The notes beneath the pieces were generated by a model. The model worked only from the letters and a program-made list of their open reading frames with translations, was not told the DNA's origin and did no database searches. A DNA stretch of 38,164 nt from an uncultured Clostridia bacterium (GTDB lineage Bacteria; Bacillota; Clostridia; Christensenellales; Aristaeellaceae). Location of the stretch: the NCBI GenBank assembly GCA_937906775.1, contig CALCUD010000143.1:1-38164 (forward strand), in the 5' to 3' direction. Shown in pieces: positions 16,481 to 23,762 of the stretch. The position numbers and the translations under genes are program-made. Within the stretch, counting starts at the first letter, position 1. Each line of letters starts with the position of its first letter.

Positions 16481-16547
16481 AAATCCCGTTGACAAGACGA
16501 CACAAAATCTTTACAATAGAGGCTGTATCGGATTGTCAACGGGGTTT
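16481..16547. repeat. Long inverted repeat enclosing a promoter, followed by a T-run
   Basis: CCCGTTGACAA (16485-16495) is perfectly repeated in inverse orientation as TTGTCAACGGG (16533-16543). One G-U pair and AAA/TTT extend it to about 15 bp (16481-16495 with 16533-16547), with T to 16549. The arm contains the whole -35 box of the promoter at 16489-16517 and the 37-nt loop contains its -10 box. For RNA read from rnc it would act as a terminator with a large loop. For the promoter it could be an operator. Confidence 0.75.
16489..16517 (+). promoter_or_regulatory. Strong sigma-A promoter for the SH3/PG-binding protein gene
   Basis: Perfect TTGACA (16489-16494), 17-nt spacer, TACAAT (16512-16517). 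Transcription should start near 16524, inside the loop of the inverted repeat. Confidence 0.9.
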
Positions 16548-16576
16548 TTCTGCCCCTTTGAAGCTGGAGGTTGAAT

Positions 16577-19003
16577 ATGATGACCGGTCTGAAAAGAAAA
16601 GCATTGCGGGTTTTGACGATCACCGCCGCGTTACTGCTGGTATGCGCGATGGCTGCCGCGGCGACCTATCCCTTTCTGTCGGTGACGACAGATTCGGTCC
16701 GCGTCCGCGCGAGCGCTTCGCTGAAATCTGTGGCGCTCGACACGCTGGATTCCGGAACGCCCGTACAGGTCAACGGAAAGACCGGGAATTTCTTCAAGGT
16801 CTCCTATAACAACGGGAAAACCGGCTACATCCAGGCGGATTTTGTCAGCACCGACGCCTCCGTCGTGTCGACGCCGACCCCCGAACCGGTCGAGACGGTT
16901 CCCTCCTATCCTTACGAAACCGTGACCCGCGACTCGGTCAACCTGCGGTCCGGCAGGTCCGTCCGCGCCGTGCTGCTCCGCAAGATCCCGAAGGGCGCGA
17001 AGATCACCGTGACCGCGAACAGCGGGACGTGGGCTTCCGTGACCTACGGAAATTATTCCGGCTACGTCAAAAATGAATATATCGTGCTGAAAGAGGTCAA
17101 AAAGGTCAGGCCGACCGCTGAGCCGACACCGGTCCCGACCCTGAGCCCCGAGGAGAGCGCGGGCGGATACGACGTGCTGCAGAAAGGCGGCTCCGGCTCG
17201 GCTGTGAAGGCGCTTCAGCAGGCGCTGATCGAGCTCGGATTCCTGACCGGAACGGCCGACGGGAAATTCGGCGCCGGGACGGAGAAGGCCGTGATCGCCT
17301 TCCAGCAGGCGAACGATTATCCCGCGACAGGAATCGTGGACGCGAACCTCCAGGCGTTCCTCTATTCCGGAAAACCGAAGAATTCCGCCGGCACGGCGAA
17401 GAAGATCAATACCCTGAGCCCCGCGGAAGGCGCGACAATGAAGCTGAACTGCACCGGCGACGCGGTCGGAGCGCTGCAGACAAAGCTCGCGCTCCTGGGC
17501 TATTACAATGGAGCGATCAACAACACCTATGACGCCGCGACCAAGAAGGCGGTCATCGCCTTCCAGAAGAAGCACGGCCTGACCGCGGACGGCATTGCCG
17601 GCGCGACCACGCAGAAGGAGATCGCCGCGGCGACCCCGGAATCCGAAAACGCGACGCCCACCGTGGCCCCGACGGCCACGCCCACGCCTGTTCCGACCTT
17701 TACGGTCCCCGCAGCCACCGTGAAAAGGGATTCCCAGGGAGCCGACGCGAAGCTGGTGCAGAAGCGTCTGAAGGAACTGGGCTATTACCGCGGCGTGATC
17801 GACGGAAAGTTCGGCTTCAACAGCGTGAAGGCGCTGAAGAAATTCCAGGAGATGAACAGCCTCGAGCAGGACGGCGTTGCGGGACCGGGGACCTATAAGA
17901 TCCTGTTCTCCCTGAACGCGATCCCGGCAGCCGGTCTTCCGACCGCGACGCCGACCGCGATCCCGGATCCGGACGCGACTCCCGAAGCCGAACCGACCCC
18001 GGAGGTGACCTATGAAACGCTGCGGAAGGGCGCGACCGGCGACGCGGTGGCCCTGATGCAGGAAGCGCTGATCAATCTGGGCTATCTGACAGGGACCGCG
18101 GACGGAAACTTCGGAGCGAACACCGTTACGGCCGTGAAAAAATTCCAGCGGGCGAACGGCCTGACCGCGGACGGCGACGCCGGCACGCTGACCCTTCAGA
18201 AGCTTTACGGCACAGACGCGAAGCCTGCCGCGACGCCGAAGCCTACGGCGGCGCCCACGGCGACTCCCGCTCCCGCTTCGACCCTGCTGAAGATCGGCGC
18301 CCGGGGAAATGAAGTCAAAAATCTGCAGGCGACCCTGATCAAACTCGGATATCTGACCGGAAGCGCGGACGGGATCTTCGGCAGCAAAACCGCCAACGCG
18401 CTCAAGGAATTCCAGAAGAACAACGGGCTGAGCGCCGACGGCATCGCGGGAAACAAAACGCTGACCGCGCTCAACTCCTCCTCCGCGAAGCCGGCCTCCG
18501 GAAGCACCGCCGGGAACACGGGAACGGCTGCGGGCGGAAATACCCCCAAAACGGGAACGGTGACCAGGCCCGACGCCTCGAAGGTCATTTATGCCAACTG
18601 GTATACGACCGTCAAGAGCGTCGCGAAGAAATATCCTTATGTGACAGTCTACGATTTTTCCACGGGGATCTCCTGGCAGGCCCATATCTTCTCCGTCGGC
18701 GCCCATGCCGACTGCGAACCTCTGACCGCCAACGATACGGCGAAGCTGGAGCGCGCCTTCGGGGGAAACACCTGGAACGCGAAGGCGGTGTGGGTCATCT
18801 TTGCGGACGGGAGCATCTATATGGCTTCCACCCACTCCATGCCGCATGAGGTCCAGCACATCACCGACAACAACTTTGCCGGCCACTGCTGCATCCACTT
18901 CCCGAGAACGCAGGCCCAGGTCGAAGCCATCGGCACTTACGCGACCAGTCATCAGGCCGCCATTGACAAGGGCTGGGCGACAACGCAGGGGATGATCAGA
19001 TGA
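16577..19003 (+). CDS. Secreted wall protein: two SH3 domains, five peptidoglycan-binding repeats, C-terminal His/Cys domain
   Basis: 808 residues from ATG 16577 (CTGGAGG 6 nt upstream; TTG 16571 is too close). A signal peptide (about 1-30) is followed by two bacterial SH3 domains (VTTDSVRVRASASLKS and VTRDSVNLRSGRSVRA). Five PG_binding_1 repeats are separated by ATPTPVP-type linkers. The C-terminal 130 residues are a distinct domain with NWYTTVKSVAKKYPYVTVYD, WQAHIFSVGAHAD, HSMPHEVQHI and NNFAGHCCIHFPRT. The GHCCIHF segment recalls the SHGC active site of YkuD L,D-transpeptidases, but the surrounding pattern differs. It is probably a wall-bound enzyme or morphogenesis factor, with activity unproven. 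The stop overlaps the start of the next gene (ATGA). Confidence 0.85.
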   Translation: MMTGLKRKALRVLTITAALLLVCAMAAAATYPFLSVTTDSVRVRASASLKSVALDTLDSGTPVQVNGKTGNFFKVSYNNGKTGYIQADFVSTDASVVSTPTPEPVETVPSYPYETVTRDSVNLRSGRSVRAVLLRKIPKGAKITVTANSGTWASVTYGNYSGYVKNEYIVLKEVKKVRPTAEPTPVPTLSPEESAGGYDVLQKGGSGSAVKALQQALIELGFLTGTADGKFGAGTEKAVIAFQQANDYPATGIVDANLQAFLYSGKPKNSAGTAKKINTLSPAEGATMKLNCTGDAVGALQTKLALLGYYNGAINNTYDAATKKAVIAFQKKHGLTADGIAGATTQKEIAAATPESENATPTVAPTATPTPVPTFTVPAATVKRDSQGADAKLVQKRLKELGYYRGVIDGKFGFNSVKALKKFQEMNSLEQDGVAGPGTYKILFSLNAIPAAGLPTATPTAIPDPDATPEAEPTPEVTYETLRKGATGDAVALMQEALINLGYLTGTADGNFGANTVTAVKKFQRANGLTADGDAGTLTLQKLYGTDAKPAATPKPTAAPTATPAPASTLLKIGARGNEVKNLQATLIKLGYLTGSADGIFGSKTANALKEFQKNNGLSADGIAGNKTLTALNSSSAKPASGSTAGNTGTAAGGNTPKTGTVTRPDASKVIYANWYTTVKSVAKKYPYVTVYDFSTGISWQAHIFSVGAHADCEPLTANDTAKLERAFGGNTWNAKAVWVIFADGSIYMASTHSMPHEVQHITDNNFAGHCCIHFPRTQAQVEAIGTYATSHQAAIDKGWATTQGMIR

Positions 19004-19656
19004 ATCTGAACGGATTCGACGCGATCCTGTTCGATCTGGACGGGACGCTGAACAATACGATCGACGATATCGCGATCGCGATGAACCGGGCGCTCCGGAT
19101 GAACGGGCTGCCCGGATGGGAGACCGAGGATTACAAGCTCCTGGTCGGGAACGGCGTGAAGGTGCTGGCGCAGCGGGCCGTCCGGGACAGACAGGAGCTT
19201 GCCGACGCTGTCGGGAAGGACTATCAGGATTATTACGGCGCGCACAGCACCGTTCTGACCGCGCCCTATCCCGGCATTCCGGAACTGCTCCGGACGCTTC
19301 AGGGGATGGGAAAGAAACTCTGCGTGCTGAGCAACAAACCGGACGCGGACACGAAAAACGTCATTGCGAAATTCTATCCGGAGATCGGATTCGCAGTGGT
19401 TCAGGGGCAGATCCCGGGCGTTCCGGTGAAGCCGGATCCCGCCGCGGCGCTGAACATTGCCGAAAAGCTCGGCGTCCCGCCGGAACGGTTCGCCTATCTC
19501 GGCGACACGAAGGTCGACATGAGCTGCGCCGTCAACGCCGGCATGTTCCCGGTCGGCGTCCTGTGGGGCTTCCGCTCCCGGGAGGAGCTGGTTGAAAACG
19601 GCGCGAAGATCCTGATCGCGCACCCGATGGAACTGATCGGATCAAAGAGTGACTGA
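19000..19656 (+). CDS. gph: HAD-family phosphatase, phosphoglycolate phosphatase-like
   Basis: 218 residues, HAD subfamily IA. Motif I is FDLDGT (Asp12 nucleophile, Asp14 acid/base), with an alpha-helical cap after it. Motif II is LSNKPD, the motif III Lys is in VKPDP, and motif IV is LGDTKVDM. Such enzymes dephosphorylate 2-phosphoglycolate or other small phosphate esters; exact specificity cannot be read. The start overlaps the stop of the wall-protein gene by four bases, so the two are translationally coupled although functionally dissimilar. It ends at a strong terminator. Confidence 0.85.
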   Translation: MNLNGFDAILFDLDGTLNNTIDDIAIAMNRALRMNGLPGWETEDYKLLVGNGVKVLAQRAVRDRQELADAVGKDYQDYYGAHSTVLTAPYPGIPELLRTLQGMGKKLCVLSNKPDADTKNVIAKFYPEIGFAVVQGQIPGVPVKPDPAAALNIAEKLGVPPERFAYLGDTKVDMSCAVNAGMFPVGVLWGFRSREELVENGAKILIAHPMELIGSKSD

Positions 19657-19669
19657 ACGGATCATCAAT

Positions 19670-19722
19670 AGAGGCTATGAAGTCCCGGGGGATCCCGTCC
19701 CCGACTTCACAGCCTCTTTTTT
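19670..19722 (+). terminator. Strong rho-independent terminator
   Basis: AGAGGCT-A-TGAAGTC (19670-19684) pairs with GACTTCA-C-AGCCTCT (19703-19717) with one internal mismatch, followed by T (19718-19722). It marks the end of the GC-rich + strand block. Confidence 0.92.
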
Positions 19723-19725
19723 GGT

Positions 19726-19747
19726 TCTTCACGGAAAGTCAGGCTAA
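19726..19747 (-). repeat. 22-nt repeat, left copy
   Basis: Read on the minus strand it matches 32121-32142 at 20 of 22 positions (TTAGCCT.ACTTTCCGTGA.GA). The two copies are inverted relative to each other and bracket the lower-GC block. Confidence 0.6.
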
Positions 19748-19813
19748 AGGATTGAAAAAAAGAGCATCTATCGCTTGTCTTGCAGTTGCGACACAAACAA
19801 GAAGGAAAAGATG

Positions 19814-20425
19814 TTACCGGTCGGCAGGATCTTTCCTGCAGGCCTGTTTCCGGAGAACAAAGAGCGCCGTGCAGGATGCCGCGAGCAGCAGGGGCCACAG
19901 CAGCAGGGGCGAATCATCGCCGGTCTTCGGCCAGTCGGGGTCACCGCTGGGCGGAAGGGAATCATAAGTCCATTTCGCTTTTTGGGCGGCCAGGTGTACG
20001 GTCTCCACCAGCTGGAAGCTTCCGCCGGGGAGCTCATCCGCATTGACTTCTGCTTTCTCTACGGTGATGTCTTCCATTGCCACCCGGCAGTAGATACTCG
20101 GCTTGCCGTCAATGATCCGGGAAAATTCCAGCGTGGCTTTGGGAATGACCGTTCCCTTCAGCCAGGCGTCCTGGATCCCGGGCGAGGCTTTGTCCACAAG
20201 GTGTTTGAAAGTGAAGTGCTCAATCAGTGTCCTTCCGTCAGGCCCGGGGGACGAGGAGCCATGCGAGAACGAGAGCACATCGATCCATTTCTCGTGCCAT
20301 GGGTCTTTGCTTTGACCCGGGATCCCTTCCAGTTGTATATAGATATCCCGGTCCAACGCCAGGGCACTCCCGGTCAGCAATGCAAGCACCAGTATAAAAA
20401 GAAACAAAACACGGACTTTTTTCAT
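19814..20425 (-). CDS. Exported Hcp-like (type VI tube fold) protein with LPXTG-like wall anchor
   Basis: 203 residues. Residues 1-23 are a signal peptide (FLFILVLALLTGSALA, cleavage after Ala). About 24-160 matches the Hcp family (T6SS tube protein): DIYIQLEGIPGQSKD, WIDVLSFSHG, FTFKHLVDKASPGI, KATLEFSR, YCRVAMEDITVEK, ETVHLAAQKAKWTYDS. Residues 165-170 are WPKTGD, then a hydrophobic stretch (LLLWPLLLAASCTALFVL) and a basic tail (RKQACRK). This is the layout of a sortase signal with Trp replacing the first Leu of LPXTG. So an Hcp-fold domain appears to be secreted by Sec and displayed on the wall. No other type VI gene or sortase is visible. It has its own promoter divergent from the NRPS operon. 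Confidence 0.82.
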   Translation of the reverse strand: MKKVRVLFLFILVLALLTGSALALDRDIYIQLEGIPGQSKDPWHEKWIDVLSFSHGSSSPGPDGRTLIEHFTFKHLVDKASPGIQDAWLKGTVIPKATLEFSRIIDGKPSIYCRVAMEDITVEKAEVNADELPGGSFQLVETVHLAAQKAKWTYDSLPPSGDPDWPKTGDDSPLLLWPLLLAASCTALFVLRKQACRKDPADR

Positions 20426-20491
20426 CAGGAATCACTCTCTTTCGGTCCTGCCCTCCGGATCAGATCAGGAGCAGACACATTGAACAAACTT

Positions 20492-20519
20492 ATTATATCA
20501 GAAAACCGGCCGGAATCAA
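20492..20519 (-). promoter_or_regulatory. Promoter of the Hcp-like gene
   Basis: Read on the minus strand: TTGATT (20519-20514), 16-nt spacer, perfect TATAAT (20497-20492). It leaves a leader of about 60 nt. Confidence 0.75.
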
Positions 20520-20567
20520 TTGCCAGGGACAGCCGGGGAAGACCCGTGTTTTGCGGCAAAAGTGGAA

Positions 20568-20596
20568 TGGACAATGAACCTTTTTTCTGATATGAT
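20568..20596 (+). promoter_or_regulatory. Promoter of the NRPS-amidohydrolase operon
   Basis: TGGACA (20568-20573), 17-nt spacer, TATGAT (20591-20596), with an extended -10 TG at 20588-20589. It leaves a leader of about 90 nt before the ATG at 20695, in which a short CTGCA/TGCAG pairing is visible but no known riboswitch. Confidence 0.7.
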
Positions 20597-20694
20597 GTCT
20601 GCACAGCTTAATGCAGTATATAACTCAAAGAATATAGCATGCTTTTAGTTATTTGGTCGAAAGGTTACGTATATACACCGGAGGGTGACATTTC

Positions 20695-23685
20695 ATGAGT
20701 TATTTATTGGATAAATTCTCCGAAACAGTCCGGAATGAACCGGAAAGAATCGCCTGCATTTCAGCCGATACTGAAAAATCCCTGACATACAGGGAATTGG
20801 ATGAACATAGCGGAAAAATATACCGTTTTCTGAAAGAACACGGTATAGGACGGGAGAAGACCGTTATGCTGCTTCTTCCGCGGGATGATCATATGATCGT
20901 GGCGGTGACAGGAGCTCTGAAAGCCGGAGCCTGCTTTACCGTCGTCGAAGACACTTATGCAAAGGAACGCGTGGAATATATCAAAAAAGACTCGGGAGCG
21001 GAACTGGTACTGGACGCTGCGGTTTATGACGAAATGATGTCCCTCGAGCCGATGCCCGGCTATGAAAAACCCGCTGATCATGATGCCTGTTTTATCGTTT
21101 ATACCTCCGGCTCCACCGGGAATCCCAAAGGTGTGCTGCATGAATACGGAAAGATCGGTATGGCGGTGGAGGCTTTGAGAGTCCGGGCAAAGCCCACCGC
21201 GGAAGGAAGTATCTTTGCCATGGTCGCGCCGCTGAACTTCCTCGCGTCCTATCTGACATTCTTTTATATTTACGCGCTGGGGAAATGCGCCTGTATTCTG
21301 CCCTATCAGACGATCAAAAATCCTCCTGTGCTGTCAGAGGTCCTGCTGAACAGAAGGATCAGTGAAATATTCATGACACCGACTTTTCTGAAAGCCTACA
21401 GAAATGCATCCCCGTATCTGGTAAATTTCTTCATGGGCGGCGAATCCTGCAACAATGTCTTTGTGGACGGGCCGAATCTCATCAACTGTTATGCTTCAAG
21501 TGAATCAGGCATGCCTGCAGCGACCTGCGTCCTGACAGAGCGTGAAGAAAAGGTTCCCGCTGGAAAGAGTATTCCCGGGGATCTGCTGATGATCCTGGAT
21601 GAGAACGAAGCTCCTGTACCGGATGGAGAGATCGGGGAGATCTGCATCAGAAATATCTTCACCAGAGGATATCTCAATCTTCCGGATCAAAACGCCAGAA
21701 CCTTCCGGAACGGGATCTGTCATATGGGAGACCTGGGATATCTCCGTAAAGACGGATCCTTGATGTTCTGCGGCCGTAAAGACGATATGATCAAAATCAA
21801 CGGAAACCGTGTGGAACCGGGAGAGATCGAAGAAGTCCTGAAGCGTGTCCTTGACATACGGAATGCCGTTGTCAAAGGCTTTGTTGACGAAAACAGAGCC
21901 TACCTGTGCGCTTATTTCCTCATAAATGAAATGGAAAATCATCTTGTGTCGGGCGATACAGGAGCGATCAATGCAGAGAAGGTCAAGGAGCTCATTAAAG
22001 ACTATCTGCCATATTACATGATCCCGACCTATTATGTGCTGCTTGAGCAATATCCTGTTAATGCCAATGGGAAGCTTTCCCGTAAGGATCTCCGGTCGCC
22101 CGATACAAATGACTATCGTAATAACTATGCTCCACCTGAAAATGAAACTGAAAAAGCCATCTGCGACTGTTTTGCCACGGTCCTGAAGCTTGACCGTGTC
22201 GGCATAAATGACGATTTTTATCTGATCGGAGGAGATTCGATTTCCGCGGCCGGGTTCATGCTTCAGAACAAGTTGCCGGGGCTGAACATCGGAGATCTGT
22301 ATCAATTCCGCACACCGGAAAAGATAGCCCGGCACTATCTGGAGACATGCAGGGAAACTGAGGATATTGACACGAAAAACAGGAAGGCGCTCCGGGAGCC
22401 TCAGGAGATTCCGCCGGGCGTTGCCGGAAGTATGTATGAGGAGGTGCATTTACGAAAGGATTCAACGAAATGGAACCTTCCCTCTCTTTTCCGGCTGAAA
22501 AAAGGAACAGATCCCGACAAACTGAAAGCGGCAGTTGACAAAGTATACAGAAGTCATCCTGTTTTTTCAACAAAAGCGCGGTACGGTCAGAACGGCCGGC
22601 TTTGTCTCGAATATTCTCCGGACTTCTATCGGGAGATCACAATAGAATACACGAATGAAAAAGATTTTGAAGAAACCGGAAAGGCACTGGTACGCCCTTT
22701 TGAAACGATCGACAGTCTTCTTTACCGAAACGGGATCTATGTTACGGAAGATTTTGTATATCTCTTTATGGATTTCTATCATACCATCGTTGATGGAACT
22801 TCAATCGGCATCATATTGACTCAGATCGGAGAATGCCTTCGGGACAGCGGTTATCAGATCCCGACGGATTACCAGTTTCTTGTTCTCAAAGAAAATAACA
22901 TCAACAGCAAAAACGGAGCGTTTGACAGAATCAGACAGCATTATTCGGAATTTTACAAAGGCTTCATCACCGATCCGGAATTTACGTATGAGCTGAAAAA
23001 AGACTTTGACGGCGGAATGGTAACAGCCGGTGTGTTTGAAGAAAAAATAACCGGAAGCCGGCGTGACCTGCTGTCCAATCCGGTCATCAATGAATGCTAC
23101 GGGAATGTGTTTTATGTCAGCATGCTACTGCTGGCAATCGCGTCAATAAACAGAAAAAATTATGCTTATTTACAGATTATCTATAACGGGCGAAACAACG
23201 CGATCAAAATGAACGCGGTCGGAATGCTGATCAACGCGCTGCCTGTCATCGTATCGTTCAGGGAGGATGAGACATTAGGCGAGGTTTACCTTGATGTAAA
23301 GCAACAAATCGATTACAGCATGGCGAACTGTGATGTCAGACTGTCGGAAACGGCCGGTCTTGCCGCGGAAACAGGCCCGTTCTTCCTTTATCAGAAAGAT
23401 ATATTCAATACGGCCCGGGTCTCCTTCATTGAGGAAAAGATACCGCTTATGAGTCAGGGCAACTACTGTGACGCGAATATTGAATTCAGCGTGATTGACA
23501 ATACCGGCAGCGATTCCATCCGCTGTTCGGTCAAATATTCCGATCTGAACTATAAGGAGAGCACGGTCAGAGACCTGTTCACTCTTTTCGACAGGTATGT
23601 TTTGATGGCTGCAGGATCGGATGATCCGGGAAGTATCCGGATTAAGGATCTTCTTGAGACCGATCCGGGAGAAAGACCCGATTGA
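20695..23685 (+). CDS. Single-module non-ribosomal peptide synthetase: adenylation - carrier - condensation
   Basis: 996 residues; GGAGGGTG 7 nt before the ATG. Adenylation domain (about 1-470): YTSGSTGNPKG (136-146), NCYASSESG (about 264-272), GDLGYLRKDG, GRKDDMIKINGNRVEPGEIE and the catalytic Lys460 in NANGKLSRKDL. Carrier domain (about 475-550) with phosphopantetheine Ser515 in LIGGDSISA. Condensation domain (about 575-990) with HTIVDG (696-701); the first His of HHxxxDG is Tyr but the catalytic His is kept. There is no thioesterase, reductase or epimerase. The product may leave by condensation onto a free amine or alcohol, or pass to a partner. The A4 region reads NFLAS (181-185) where amino-acid-activating domains have an Asp that binds the alpha-amine, so a non-alpha-amino acid is possible. 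It is the first gene of a same-strand operon. Confidence 0.92.
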   Translation: MSYLLDKFSETVRNEPERIACISADTEKSLTYRELDEHSGKIYRFLKEHGIGREKTVMLLLPRDDHMIVAVTGALKAGACFTVVEDTYAKERVEYIKKDSGAELVLDAAVYDEMMSLEPMPGYEKPADHDACFIVYTSGSTGNPKGVLHEYGKIGMAVEALRVRAKPTAEGSIFAMVAPLNFLASYLTFFYIYALGKCACILPYQTIKNPPVLSEVLLNRRISEIFMTPTFLKAYRNASPYLVNFFMGGESCNNVFVDGPNLINCYASSESGMPAATCVLTEREEKVPAGKSIPGDLLMILDENEAPVPDGEIGEICIRNIFTRGYLNLPDQNARTFRNGICHMGDLGYLRKDGSLMFCGRKDDMIKINGNRVEPGEIEEVLKRVLDIRNAVVKGFVDENRAYLCAYFLINEMENHLVSGDTGAINAEKVKELIKDYLPYYMIPTYYVLLEQYPVNANGKLSRKDLRSPDTNDYRNNYAPPENETEKAICDCFATVLKLDRVGINDDFYLIGGDSISAAGFMLQNKLPGLNIGDLYQFRTPEKIARHYLETCRETEDIDTKNRKALREPQEIPPGVAGSMYEEVHLRKDSTKWNLPSLFRLKKGTDPDKLKAAVDKVYRSHPVFSTKARYGQNGRLCLEYSPDFYREITIEYTNEKDFEETGKALVRPFETIDSLLYRNGIYVTEDFVYLFMDFYHTIVDGTSIGIILTQIGECLRDSGYQIPTDYQFLVLKENNINSKNGAFDRIRQHYSEFYKGFITDPEFTYELKKDFDGGMVTAGVFEEKITGSRRDLLSNPVINECYGNVFYVSMLLLAIASINRKNYAYLQIIYNGRNNAIKMNAVGMLINALPVIVSFREDETLGEVYLDVKQQIDYSMANCDVRLSETAGLAAETGPFFLYQKDIFNTARVSFIEEKIPLMSQGNYCDANIEFSVIDNTGSDSIRCSVKYSDLNYKESTVRDLFTLFDRYVLMAAGSDDPGSIRIKDLLETDPGERPD

Positions 23686-23762
23686 TGTCGGGAATAGTCA
23701 AAGGTATCGGAAAGAAAAACAGAAGCAATGGATCAAAAAGAATAAAAAAGGAGACTGGTATC

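Noticed and set aside
19814..20425. Type VI secretion locus suggested by Hcp
   Set aside because: No sheath, baseplate, VgrG, ClpV or membrane-complex genes in the window, and the protein carries Sec and wall-anchor signals.
19775..20590. Plus-strand open frame opposite the Hcp-like gene
   Set aside because: No domain and no ribosome site; the minus-strand protein has signal peptide, Hcp fold and anchor.
20597..20694. Riboswitch in the NRPS leader
   Set aside because: Only a short CTGCA/TGCAG pairing is seen; no conserved core of a known riboswitch or T-box was recognised.
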